DNA from: Cladocopium goreaui
Lineage: Eukaryota; Sar; Dinophyceae; Suessiales; Symbiodiniaceae
Reading direction: 5' to 3'
Assembly (NCBI GenBank): GCA_947184155.2
Contig: CAMXCT020002643.1
Span: 1 to 64,000, forward strand
Length of the DNA: 64,000 bases
Numbering within the stretch: position 1 is the first letter of the stretch; the number at the start of each line of letters is the position of its first letter. The position numbers and the translations under genes are program-made. Of the stretch, positions 1-9,919 are shown piece by piece. Under the pieces are notes generated by a model. It was not told the DNA's origin. It did not search any database and saw only the letters and a list, made by a program, of their open reading frames with translations.

Positions 1-222
1 CATTCTTTCTGACATATATTCTGGCATATCTTCTGACATTTTTTCTGGCATTCTATCTGGCATATCTTCTGACATTATATCTGACATATCTTCTGACATT
101 CTTTCTGGCATATCTTCTGACATTCTGTCTGGCATATCTTCTGACATTCTTTCTGACATTCTTTCTGGCATTCTATCTGGCATATCTTCTGACATTCTAT
201 CTGACATATTTTATGACATTCT
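1..222. repeat. Short-period tandem repeat (CTGACATT/CTGGCATA units)
   Basis: Units of roughly 12 bases such as ATTCTTTCTGAC, ATATCTTCTGAC and ATTCTATCTGGC follow each other from the window edge. On the minus strand the array is open and would read as a Cys/Gln/Lys/Glu-rich peptide, but this is a by-product of the period being divisible by three. The array runs directly into the 40-bp minisatellite. Confidence 0.85.
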
Positions 223-540
223 TCCCGTTGAGGTCCGGCAGTGCCCACTGCGATCTGGAAGTCGCGGTTGAGGTCCGGCAGTGCCCACTGCGATCTGGAA
301 GTCGCGGTTGAGGTCCGGCAGTGCCCACTGGGATCTGGAGCTCGCGGTTGAGGTCCGGCAGTGCCTACTGCGATCTGGAAGTCGCGGTTGAGGTCCGGCA
401 GTGCCCACTGCGACCTGGAAGTCGCGGTTGAGGTCCGGCAGTGCCCACTGGGATCTTGAGCTCGCGGTGGAGGTCCGGCAGTGCCCACTGGGATCTGGCG
501 CTCGCGGTGGAGGTCCGGCTGTGCCCACTGGGATCTGGAC
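223..540. repeat. 40-bp minisatellite, about 8 copies
   Basis: The motif GTTGAGGTCCGGCAGTGCCC recurs at 227, 267, 307 and on to about 507, always 40 bases apart, with the rest of each unit reading ACTG(C/G)GATCTGGA then GTCGCG or CTCGCG. The minus strand is open in more than one frame because 40 is not a multiple of three and no unit carries a stop. It is related to the 41-bp minisatellite at 8455-8697. Confidence 0.9.
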
Positions 541-606
541 TGCGAGGAGGAGGGGGCGGAGGAGATGGAGGAGGAGGATGCGGAGGCGGAGGAGGAGGAG
601 AACAGC
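541..606. repeat. Purine-rich GGAGGA tract
   Basis: A GAGGAGGAG-type tract ends in GAACAGCT directly downstream of the 40-bp minisatellite. The same succession (minisatellite, GGAGGA tract, GACAGCT) is seen at 8455-8803. Confidence 0.75.
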
Positions 607-970
607 TCTGATAAAATCTAACAACCCTCACCTGGCAGGTGGGGAAAAAAACATTCCGGAGATTCCAACCCTGAATTCATAAGGAAAAACGACCATGTTC
701 CTACAGTTGTTGTTTTTTTCCCTGAAACAAATCCATTAGGAGCCTTGGTGTTTCTTACCCTTGGGGACATCGAAAAATAGCAAAAATGTTCAAACAGACT
801 TTTCCCTTTAGAAGAATCCATTAAGAGATCCTGGTGTTTCTTACCCTTGATATGTTTCCCTCAAAAGGAATAAAACACATTGATCATGGTTAATAAGGGG
901 AATCATCCACATAGCTGTATTGATACAACTTCCTCAATGTCTCCATTAATATATCATCCTCACAAAAGAT
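607..970. other. Spacer, no gene seen
   Basis: No coding signal or RNA gene is visible. A short direct repeat (TGGTGTTTCTTACCCTTG) occurs at about 748 and 830. Confidence 0.5.
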
Positions 971-974
971 TAAT

Positions 975-1400
975 ATACCATATACCATTCGCTTATTTAA
1001 CCTAGCTATAGCAAATCACCATTCTTAATGGGTAAATCAATGCAAATCATCTATAAATTGGCCATGTTCCATACCTATGTTAGTTTACCAGAGGGAAAGT
1101 TCCCTACATTTTTTCCCTTCTCCAAGAGCCTGTTGCCATCTCGACCAGGAGTCAAGTTCCTCCAGTCGTCCAGGTGAGACATCTGAGTTGAAGCACTGGA
1201 AGAACTGGAAAATTGCCATGGTAATGGCTAAATCACCATGTTTCTCATGTATAAATGGGCAAGTTTCCATATTTATGTTGGTAAATAGGCCATGTTCATT
1301 ATTTTTCATCCATAATGTTCATCTATTTAATTAGAAAAGAACAAATCATCTATCAATGGGCTATGTTCATCCATTTTCTATGTTAGATAACCAGAGGCTA
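975..1400. mobile_element. Degenerate copies of the CCCTCTGG inverted-repeat element
   Basis: Two or three decayed copies are recognisable from internal words such as GGAAAATCACCAT, TTAATGGGTAAATC and TAAATGGGCCATGTTCCAT. The best-preserved right end is GTTTACCAGAGGG near 1087. Boundaries are approximate. Confidence 0.55.
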
Positions 1401-1548
1401 ATCACTGGAAAAGTGTGCGTTTCCAAAGTTGTGGCATGTCATTGTCAAAGAGGGTTTTTTCATTCTGTGGAGCCACTGGATGTCAGAAACAACAGAGCAA
1501 CGGGGGGTTCAATGCCAACGTCCGATAAGGTCCGATATTTCAAAGATA

Positions 1549-1653
1549 TACCCTCTGGTTATTTAACATGGCCATGGAAAATCACCATGTTTAATAGGTA
1601 AACCATCTATAAATGGGCCATTTTCCATGGCTATGTTAAATAACCAGAGGGTA
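1549..1653. mobile_element. CCCTCTGG element (MITE-like), complete
   Basis: A 105-bp near-palindrome begins TACCCTCTGGTTATTTAACA and ends TGTTAAATAACCAGAGGGTA, so the ends are inverted repeats flanked by TA. The TA may be the target-site duplication, as in Tc1/mariner-derived MITEs (inference). No coding capacity. Confidence 0.85.
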
Positions 1654-4040
1654 AAATATTAGCCTCTGGTAACAAAAAGCATGGCAATTGGGAAATGGAA
1701 ATTGGATGATTTGGATCCTAAAATGTCCAGTTCATTGCCATGATCGACTCTAGGAAGATCCGAAAGTAGATTCGCTCCGTGACATCGCAGCAAGAACTTT
1801 TGATCCGAAATGCCATGGAGCTTGAGATTTCACTTGAGCCATGTCTTGCTTCAAAGGGTGGCATCAAGAATTTCTTCAAATCCATATGGAGATGGGGTCA
1901 AAACCCATGGACCTTCCCAGATTTTGGGGGGGATGAACATCCACTAAAACCGAGTTAGCAACTTGTCGAAAAGATACAAAGGATGACCCTCAAGACTAAC
2001 ATGTTTTTCCCCAGTTCATCCAGGACAGGCTGCCAAGCCGTTGCTACAGGAGTGGGCAGATAGTGCTGGAAGGCTTTTGAAAAAGACGCTGCTTGTAGTT
2101 ACTAATGTTATCTAATGTTTATAATTATATATTTATATATATATGTAGCGTATGTAGTTATATTGCTGTCATGGGATATCGTTTGATATATAACCACATG
2201 TTTAACCAAGACGGTGAAATGGTCAATAGTGGTTGAGTTTGGGAAACAGATTATATATGTGTGTAGCGAAGAAATTTCCTGATTCCTTGAAGGTTATCCT
2301 TTGGCAATCGAACATGGCCATGGCTGAAAGTCACCAACTCACTGCTATGTTTTTTTGGGGAACATGTCGCCGAAAATGGCATACATATTCAGACATATGT
2401 ATATACATATAACGTATGATAGATGTTTATATATGTTTATACCTGTAAAAAAAAAAGCTTATGTATATGCAGTATATTCATATACAGAGGAGGCCCCCAC
2501 ATGCGAAGCCTGATTTCAATTGACTTTCCGGCCCCAAAAATGGAACCTGAAAGCGCACATCTGTTATCAGCTGTCTCCGTTCCCTGGCTCCAATGTGGCA
2601 ATTGCGATGCAGCACCACCCAGGCAACATTCACCAATCCTTCGCTACTCCGCGCTACTCCGCTACTCCGTGCTATGTTTTAATTCAATCACCCAATGTAA
2701 TTGACACGATATCGAAAAGATGACGGAGTAAGAGAGCCTTCAATACTTCACCTTCCCACATCTTTCCCTAACCAGATTCTTACTCCATCCCGTTTTAAAT
2801 TTGTACTATTAACCAATAACGGGATTGACTGAAAAGATCTTGGTTCATGTTCTTTCCGGGCTGAAAACTTCGGTAGGAGTCTAGACAGTTACCCCATTGA
2901 ATACTCAAATTGACTGTGACCCATCCCACCTGGAACTGGATACCATGCATTGAAAAAGTCAATCCCTAAATCAAACCATTTCCGTCAATACCCAAGGCTT
3001 CATGTTGAGGGAACCTGGAAGTCAGGATGAATTTCAGGCCGTGCAACATGAACGTACAACACAAGATGTGCAGATGTCATCAACTGCTACATGTAAAATA
3101 CTCAAAAGAGGCTAGGTTCTGACTCTGCTTGAGCTGCTTGGTGAAGGAAAATCCATTCTGACCCTTGCTATCTCGGTATCGTTTGGTGGTTGTTGAGGAT
3201 CTCTTCGGATGGCCTTTGGCACACGCTTCCGGCTTAAGGTCCAGAAAAGCGGTTGGTTCGTGAGGATCATGCTGGGCTTTATGGCCGGGGCTCCAAAGGC
3301 TTGCATCCAAAACCGGATGCAAAATACTTCAGCACCGTGTCACTGCTTGGAAATGTTGGAAACTGTGGTGGGTGGATGGCCTTTCAGCATGAAACAACGA
3401 GAAACTGGCTGCCCATGAAACCGTGGCGCTTTGGAACCAGATCGCCAATAGCTTCAAGGCCGTAGCTCAGGGTGCAACAGAATGGTTGAAGAGCTCGGGT
3501 TCCCCAGGATAAAGTGGATCCCAAGCACACTCGGGAGAACAATGATCAATGCCACCCTTACAGAGTTGTTTGGGTGCAACATGAAACTGATAAACATTAT
3601 GTAACATATTGTAAATCAAAATTCATTATTTCCATGAACCAATGGCTGAGAACTATTTCAAATCCTTATGAAGCTTTGTTGGAAAAGGTGAGAAATTTCC
3701 TTGGGGTGAATTTGGAAGGGCTGCCTGCCACCTAAAGCTGAAAACCCATTATCAATCAAGTACTTTCACCAAGCATAGTATATGACATGTGCGAATGTAT
3801 GCGGTACAACTGATTTTTGGCAAGTCGAGCTCATGTGATTTCGATGCAGCCCTTTGGATTCGCCAGCCTCAGCCTCTAGCTCTAGCTCTGCCATGGTGCT
3901 TTTTGAGATGGCACCTTGTCCGCCTTGCAACGTTTGAAGTGGGAATCCGTTAAGCTACGGTTTCTCAAAGGGCTTCTCAGGAACAGTTGTAGCAGCCCAT
4001 AGTTGTTCTACAGTGCTGCTACAACTTCCAACAACTTAAC
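1654..4040. other. Spacer with no supported gene
   Basis: Mostly AT-rich non-coding sequence with short TA tracts near 2125-2150 and 2400. An open stretch around 3209-3465 has a more coding-like composition but shows no recognisable domain and no convincing splice borders. I see no RNA gene. Confidence 0.4.
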
Positions 4041-4642
4041 GTTTTTTGTTTTCTCTTCTTTTCCTTCAAAGGCTTGAAACGCGCCTTCCACTCAGCTGAA
4101 TTTCTGAGGCAAGCGGCTCAGCTGTCTCCAACATTGCGGCGGCCTTCCAACTCCTCAGTTCGTGCTTACTTGGCACCTTTGCAGCCCAGGACCGGTGTCT
4201 CTGTTGACGGTAGCACCCTTAGCTCTTCCGCGCTTGCCGTCTGCTAGCCAGTCTAAGCGAGATTGTGCTGGCCTGGGTGAAAGGTTTCGACTTTTGACAC
4301 CGCACTGGCAGATTTCATCAAGCTTTCACAACCGAACACGATATCCATAAACATGCGCTTACCGCTTACATATGCCCTCGCTCCACATGTTGGGTGGGGA
4401 CGCGTTTCAAAGTACTACCTCGGTCTGGCCAAAGCTTGGGGGCAAACCCAGGCAGGAGCAGTCGCCAGAGACAATGACATAGGCGCCAGCAGGCGCAAAA
4501 TCCCCCCTGTGGCCAGGAGCACTTGCGGGAGCAAGAGAGGCGCCGCCAGCAGATGCTCTCAGACTATGCGGATTTCGTGTTCGCCGGAGCCTACCAGGAG
4601 GACCACCAAGTAATCTATGCAGCTTAGCGTTCACTTGAAGAC

Positions 4643-4800
4643 ATGGAGTGTCGCTTGATTGCAGCGGCTACGTCCCTTCTGCCCGCTCGCTTTTGCTGCC
4701 AGGAGCCTCTGATTCGTGGAGACCGCCTTGGAGGCGGACTTTTCGGAGAAGTCTTTACCACATGGCGAACCTCGGCGATTCCTGTGACCGATTCCTGTGA
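4643..4800 (+). other. Possible exon with a kinase-like glycine loop
   Basis: The plus frame reads GDRLGGGLFGEVFTTW at about 4717-4764, which matches the GxGxFGxV glycine-rich loop of protein kinases by eye. No other kinase motif (VAIK, HRD, DFG) is seen nearby, so this may be a lone exon or chance. A neighbouring open segment at about 4514-4610 in another frame is rich in Arg, Glu and Gln. The whole 4.04-4.92 kb stretch is GC-richer than its surroundings and could be a decayed gene. Confidence 0.22.
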
Positions 4801-5169
4801 CCTTTCGAACATTATATCTTCACAAAGTTCAGGCAACATTTCTCACCCTGTTTGTTTTGATTTGCTGCTAGCAGCTGTCAACACCTTGCAGATTTTCAAG
4901 CACTTGTGTCAGTAGATGCGTTCTTTAAACACTCTTTGGGGTCTCTTTTTGGGATGCCCTAGTGGTTGGTTGACAAGCAAGGCTTCGGTCGCCTGGTGGT
5001 GGTGAAGACACCACGCGTCGGCGGCCCATTTGACGATCCCGGGCCTATATTGCGCATGGAGTTCCAACGTGCCTGCCGACTCAGCAACATGGCGAAAAGA
5101 CAACATCGGCTTTTGTGATTATAAGCAAACCCGCTGACACAGCACGGGGCGGCATCATGTGCATGTTTC

Positions 5170-5500
5170 ATCATGTTTCATGTGCCAGCCACAAGGTTGA
5201 GTAAGGTACAGGACCAAGAGTGCAACAGAGCCTATGGCGCTTTGCCCCACGCGCCGTGCCGTTGCCGGCCCAGGTCATCCGCACTCGGTCCGCGCTTTGG
5301 GCCGAATGGACGTGGCCACTTTTTGGGAGTTTGTGGTTGGAAACCCTTGGCGCCCTCAAACTCTGCGGCATATTCCTCCACTGAAGCGAGCCAAGGCATG
5401 ACAAAGTATGGCATGAAGTATGGCAGCCAATCAACCCTGAACACTGTATGGATACCTGCGTGCATGCATGTATACTATGTATAACCAGCTCTGGGCACAT
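5170..5500. other. GC-richer open segment, unassigned
   Basis: Several frames on both strands stay open for 60-120 codons because of base composition. None shows a recognisable family or clear splice borders. It may be a relic exon. Confidence 0.2.
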
Positions 5501-6170
5501 AGAATGTGGACTCGAACGTTCTAGGGCAGAAAACACCTTCAGGAATGGAAACGCACATGCACAGAACGCCGCTCAAATGCACATAGAATATGTTCTTTGC
5601 TTTGGGATTACGGTTTTGGTTTGCATTGGGCAGTCACCAATAGCTTGTGTTTTGTAATCGCTTGGTTTTGGTATTTGCAATGGGCCTGAGTGCCCGAAAA
5701 TGAACACCTATATACAACAACAGGTTTCAAAGGCTACTCTTGCAAATGGTGCCCAAATTGTTTTGGGACATTTGCGGACATTAAAAGCATTTTTCAGTTT
5801 GAGCATTGATGGCAAAGAGACTTGAAAGGTTTTGATCAGCTTTGATACGTTTTGGTATCCTCCATGAGGTGGCGACGACACATGAGTAGAATATGTTTTG
5901 CCATCCCGCAGATTGCCCGGAGATGTCCCACACAAATAATGCCGCAGACTTGCAGTTTTGAACCGTGTTCATTTGTCAGCTGGAGGTGTCAACAGCTTCA
6001 ACCAGAAAGGTAAAGACAGGTGCATAGAATATGGGTGTTTGAGCAATCCGAAATATGTCCATTAATTGTGTTTTACCACATGGTTTTGTTTTGGGTCCTG
6101 TCTATGTCATTATAGGTTTTGTTTATTTGGGCTGCGGGATTGGACATATTGATATTCTATCTACTCCAAG
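5501..6170. other. Spacer, no gene seen
   Basis: A repeated word ACATAGAATATG occurs (for example at 5580), suggesting a diverged dispersed repeat. No coding or RNA signal is supported. Confidence 0.35.
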
Positions 6171-6660
6171 TTGATGATTTGTATGTATGCATGCATGTAT
6201 AAATGTATGTATGTGCATGTATATGCATGTATGGATGTGCATGTGCATGTGCATTATGTGTATATAAATGTGGGTAAGTGTGTGTGTGTGTCTGTGTTTG
6301 TGTCTGTGCATGTGCATGTGCATGTGCATGCGTTTGCCTGCGGGTATGTTTATGTTTGTGTATGTGTACGTGTGTGTGTGTGCGCATGTAAGTGTGTATG
6401 CAAATGTATGCGTAGGATGCATGTGTGTGTGTATGCATGCGTGAGTGTACATGCATGCACAAGTGAATATGCACACGTATGCCGTATGCTTTTATGCATG
6501 CATGCATGCAGGTACATATTCATGTGTATGTACGCATCTATGTATGTATTTGGGTATGCGGTTGTGTGTGTGCGCATGTGCGAGTGTATGTGTAAATGTG
6601 TGAGATTGTGTTTGTGTCTGTGCGTGTGTGTATGTGCATGCGCATGTTTATGCCAGCGGG
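6171..6660. repeat. TG/CATG-rich microsatellite tract
   Basis: About 490 bases of alternating purine-pyrimidine sequence (TGTATGTATGCATG, GTGTGTGTGTG). The long open frames on both strands (Cys/Val/Met on plus, His/Thr on minus) are products of the repeat, not genes. Such tracts can adopt Z-DNA. Confidence 0.9.
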
Positions 6661-6720
6661 TGGAAAACCGCGCGTGTAGTCGTGCATATTTTTGTACTTG
6701 TTGTATCTCTCTCTGGGTTT

Positions 6721-6855
6721 CGGATGGGGGGGTTGGGGTGGGGGGGTGGGGGGGGTGTAATAACGTCAATGTGGACACCTTCTTGATTCTTGCGTTTGTA
6801 ATATTCTGTGCGGTTGTTTCTCGGGGGTTTCGGGTGGGGGGGGTGGGGTGAAGCG
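6721..6855 (+). repeat. Two G-run clusters with G-quadruplex potential
   Basis: GGGGGGGTTGGGGTGGGGGG at about 6725 and GGGTGGGGGGGGTGGGGTG at about 6832 each have four or more G runs. Both follow a GGTTTCGG(A/G)TGGGG word, so one is probably a duplicate of the other. Confidence 0.7.
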
Positions 6856-6859
6856 GGGC

Positions 6860-7685
6860 CCTAGCGTCTATTCAAGATCAGCTAAGGCGTCTTCCCAAGA
6901 CAGCTCACACGTTTTTTACGCTCGGCTTATTGCCAGTCCGCGCGGTGTCCACAGGGTTACTCTAGATACCTCTTGAGCCTTGAAGCGCGCATATAGATGT
7001 GCTCAATACTCATGCATGTACCTGGCTAGGTATTGGTTCAAAATAAAAACAAAGGCACAAATTCAAAAGCAATGAGTAGAGCACTACGCCTTGCTGTACT
7101 CAATCAGTATTAAGAGTATCTTCCTGTTTATCTACACAATGGCAAATCGGCAAAACTATGCGGAAGTCACGCAGTGGGTTCGCGAAAAATACTTCAAAAG
7201 AGACGGATTGCCCTATGGACATGTCTAGCGGAAGCAGCGGATTCGCTAATTTTCCGGTGTGGCCAATGGTGCGCGAAGCACGGTCTCTCCAAGCAAAATT
7301 GCCTGCTCTACCAGTGTGAAAAGTTCCTCTATCGACATGCAAGATTCAGAAATGTTGGTCGGACGAAAAACAGTTGACCGAATCACGAAATAAACGGACG
7401 CAGCGGATCTCCAAAGTTGCTCATTCAAACGAACAATGGACAAAATTCGAAGTTGGTATATTGATTTGCTCCATTCGGAGGTGTTCTGCTCAGCGGAAAG
7501 TTCATGAAGACAAATTGTTGTAGTATCTCTATGTGCATGAGTATCTATCTACATTAAATTGTAATTCCGACACTGTAGTGACATTATCTCTTTCTAGTAG
7601 AGTATATGCAATCTTGCGTAACAAGCTTGTGCACAGAAAAACTGTACAAGGCCTCTCATGCTGTGTTATCTTCATCTTCGGAAGT
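6860..7685. other. Spacer or decayed extension of a minus-strand ORF
   Basis: Open minus-strand pieces (7246-7443 and 7529-7720) have mildly coding-like composition and lie directly downstream, in transcription order, of the broken ORF at 7690-8434. They may be its decayed 3' part. No domain is recognised. Confidence 0.3.
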
Positions 7686-7689
7686 ATAC

Positions 7690-8434
7690 ACTCACTCATA
7701 GCCAGCAGCTTGTTCTCCATGTTCCGGACGAAGAAGCTGAGGATCCACCATAGCCAGTGTTGCGTTGATCGTGCTCTGCTCGATCTTCATAACCTTTCCT
7801 CTTGTTCTGCCTCTGAATTTCCTTCCGTTGTTCCTTGCGTTTGATCTTCACCTGACTAGGTTTGTATTTGCTTCTCTCATTCCAAGTCATTTCAGAAGGT
7901 GCCAAATGAACAAGAATAGGATTGTGAGCATCACGATCTGTAGGTGCAACCATGAAGATATTGTGATCATTGTTCAAGCAAGTTTCATTAACCTCGAAGT
8001 CAAATTCACCCACATAGTTCATGGGATCTTCATCTTCAAACGTCCTCTGCATACTCCATACGTGCATGTCCCCACTCAACAGCCGAAAGCATACAACAAC
8101 CACCTTTATCTGTTGTCTTCTTTACAAGTTCCTCAGTGTATGTTGCTGCTGTACTGCCATCCAGATGTGTTGCAAGAAAATCAAGTTCTCAATAACTGCA
8201 AGAAATGAAACGTTTGACCCTGACTGGTGGGCAAGTGCTATCAAAGTTCTTGCGTAGAGATTGTGTTGCAACATCCATCATCTTGTTGATCCAGTATTGT
8301 AAAAGACTGTGTTCGTATGTGGGGACTCCTGGTGATTTTGGCGTGGTGAGATAGCATGCCTTGTTCCCATCGCCTGCGATCACGTCAACTTGGTATCTGG
8401 CACATTCGAAAGCCATAATATAATGGCTAAACAT
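7690..8434 (-). pseudogene. Decayed endonuclease/exonuclease/phosphatase-like ORF, probable retroelement relic
   Basis: Reading from 8434 down, one minus frame gives a protein with the segment DVIAGDGNKACYL, an in-frame stop at about 8187, then ELDFLATHLDG and on to VEWGHARMEY. A frameshift near 8045 moves the reading to the frame containing VGEFDFEVNETCL and RDAHNPILVHL (ending at 7696), followed by a Lys/Arg/Gln-rich tail. GDGN and DAHNPI sit where the GD(F)N and DHxP motifs of EEP-superfamily nucleases would be (inference by eye). EEP domains are common in non-LTR retrotransposons; no reverse transcriptase is visible here. The ORF is clearly broken and starts next to a minisatellite, so its true 5' end is lost. 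An unrelated host nuclease pseudogene is the alternative. Confidence 0.5.
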
Positions 8435-8454
8435 TCACCACTCAGCTGGGAAGG

Positions 8455-8697
8455 TCCCAGGTTGAGGTCCAGCGGTGCACACTGAGCTCGGAAGGTCCCA
8501 GGTTGAGGTCCAGCGGTGCACACTGAGCTGGGAAGGTCCCAGGTTGAGGTCCAGCGCTGCACACTGAGCTCGGAAGGTCCCAGGTTGAGGTCCAGCGGTG
8601 CACACTGAGCTGGGAAGGTCCCAGGTTGAGGTCCAGCGGTGCACACTGAGCTTGGAAGGTCCCAGGTTGAGGTCCAGCGGTGCACACTGAGCTGGGA
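8455..8697. repeat. 41-bp minisatellite, about 6 copies
   Basis: GTTGAGGTCCAGCGGTGCAC begins at 8461, 8502, 8543, 8584, 8625 and 8666, giving a 41-bp period; the rest reads ACTGAGCT(C/G)GGAAGGTCCCAG. All three minus frames are open through it. The unit is alignable with the 40-bp unit at 223-540. Confidence 0.92.
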
Positions 8698-8734
8698 AGT
8701 TGGCGAAGAGCTTGGCGAAGAGTTGGCAAGGCGG

Positions 8735-8803
8735 AAGTGGAGGTGGAAGTTGATGCAGACATGGTGGAGGAGAAACTGGAGGAGGAGGAAGAGGACAGCT
8801 AGC
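8735..8803. repeat. Purine-rich GGAGGA tract beside the minisatellite
   Basis: GGTGGAGGAGAAACTGGAGG then GAGGAGGAAGAGGACAGCT, matching the composition and order seen after the first minisatellite (541-606). Confidence 0.65.
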
Positions 8804-9258
8804 GGAAGGTTCCATGGATGTACAAGTCTTTGAAGGAAATCAGGGCCAGAATGACACCCAATTCTGGTTTGGCGGGCTATTCTGGATTTTGGGGAGCAGC
8901 TGGACAACTGCTTTGGCGAATAGACCGGGATAAATCCTGACCGGAAGGCACAGGGGGGCACGGGGGGCCAACAAGGGGCAGTAAAGTATTCAAGACAATC
9001 ATTCAAATGGAAGTCGGCCACCTGCGCGAAAACCCGCAAACTCTGCAACAGCAAGAAACACCTCAAGCAATCACCTAACGCCGCAAAAGGCTGATGGCCC
9101 TTCTTTTACCAGCAAACAATCAAGCCACCAGACGAAACGAAATGATAAGAAAGAAGCTAACTTGCTTGCTCCGACGGACCCAATTCTGGGTCCGGAAACC
9201 TTCTCAAAACCGGCTTCGCTCAAAAGGGCCTCCCTAGTATATATATATATATATACAT
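8804..9258. other. Unassigned segment, possibly relic coding
   Basis: Plus-strand frames have a coding-like composition (Ser/Lys/Pro-rich around 9000-9230) but contain stops and no recognisable motif. A TA microsatellite (9237-9256) closes the segment. Confidence 0.25.
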
Positions 9259-9376
9259 ATCCCCTCTGGTTATTTAACATAGCCATGGAAAATCTTTTAT
9301 AAATGGAGGTTTTAATGGGAAAATCATCTATAAATTGGCAATTTTCCATGGCTATGTTAGTCATGACCAGAGGGTA
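9259..9376. mobile_element. CCCTCTGG element
   Basis: Begins with CCCCTCTGGTTATTTAACAT and ends ATGACCAGAGGGTA. It carries the typical internal CCATGGAAAATC and ATTTTCCATGGCTATGTTAG arms and sits next to a TA microsatellite. Confidence 0.8.
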
Positions 9377-9511
9377 TATAGGTAATTTCCGCATGTTCAT
9401 TGCGAGTGCTCGAGTGCTCCACCCCTTGAACTAATCATGATCAGCATGAGCAGATAAAACTGGCCAAAGATTTTGAGAAAGAAGCACATAAACAGACAAA
9501 AACAATATAAA

Positions 9512-9608
9512 TCAATGGATTGGTTTAAGGGAAAACCTACAGGAAACCATAGATTTTCCCATTAAATATGGGGTTTTCCTGTAAAATGTCCCTTAAACCA
9601 ATCCATTG
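9512..9608. mobile_element. Palindromic element with 21-bp perfect inverted ends
   Basis: Starts TCAATGGATTGGTTTAAGGG and ends in its reverse complement. The interior is also partly palindromic (GGGAAAACC...GGGGTTTTCC). A partial relative (GGTTTAAGGGAAAATCCC) occurs near 17812. Non-autonomous MITE-like repeat. Confidence 0.8.
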
Positions 9609-9907
9609 AATAAACCAACACGAACACATCTGAGCAGGTCTGGTTGTGGTACTGCAGCGTCTACCCGGAGGTCTACCTCTTCTTAGGGCTGCATCCCAGC
9701 TAGTAATTGGGTAATATCTATATCTTGTACAACCCAGTTCTATAAGGAATATTATGGAATATCCCCACGTATCCATGGTATACTTATGATTACGTATATA
9801 TATATATGACAATGCATATTGTATTATATATATATACTATATTATGGATTATAAACCATCACCTCAAATGCACGCCCAAGCCGATTCTTCCAATTGTTTC
9901 GCTAAAC

Positions 9908-9912
9908 CTTAG
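9908..9912 (+). promoter_or_regulatory. Candidate trans-splice acceptor before the ten-exon gene
   Basis: A pyrimidine-containing stretch ending CTTAG lies 7 bases upstream of the ATG at 9920. In dinoflagellates mRNAs receive a spliced leader at such AG sites (established); use of this one is inferred. Confidence 0.4.
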
Positions 9913-9919
9913 TGCCCCG

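Noticed and set aside
1..540. CRISPR array
   Set aside because: The repeats are directly adjacent without unique spacers and the genome is eukaryotic.
6123..6851. Long open frames on both strands (up to 226 codons)
   Set aside because: They follow the TG/CATG microsatellite; amino acid content is simply the repeat read in frame.
8380..9066. 228-codon minus-strand frame
   Set aside because: Its C-terminal part is the 41-bp minisatellite and all three minus frames are open there; the N-terminal part shows no domain.
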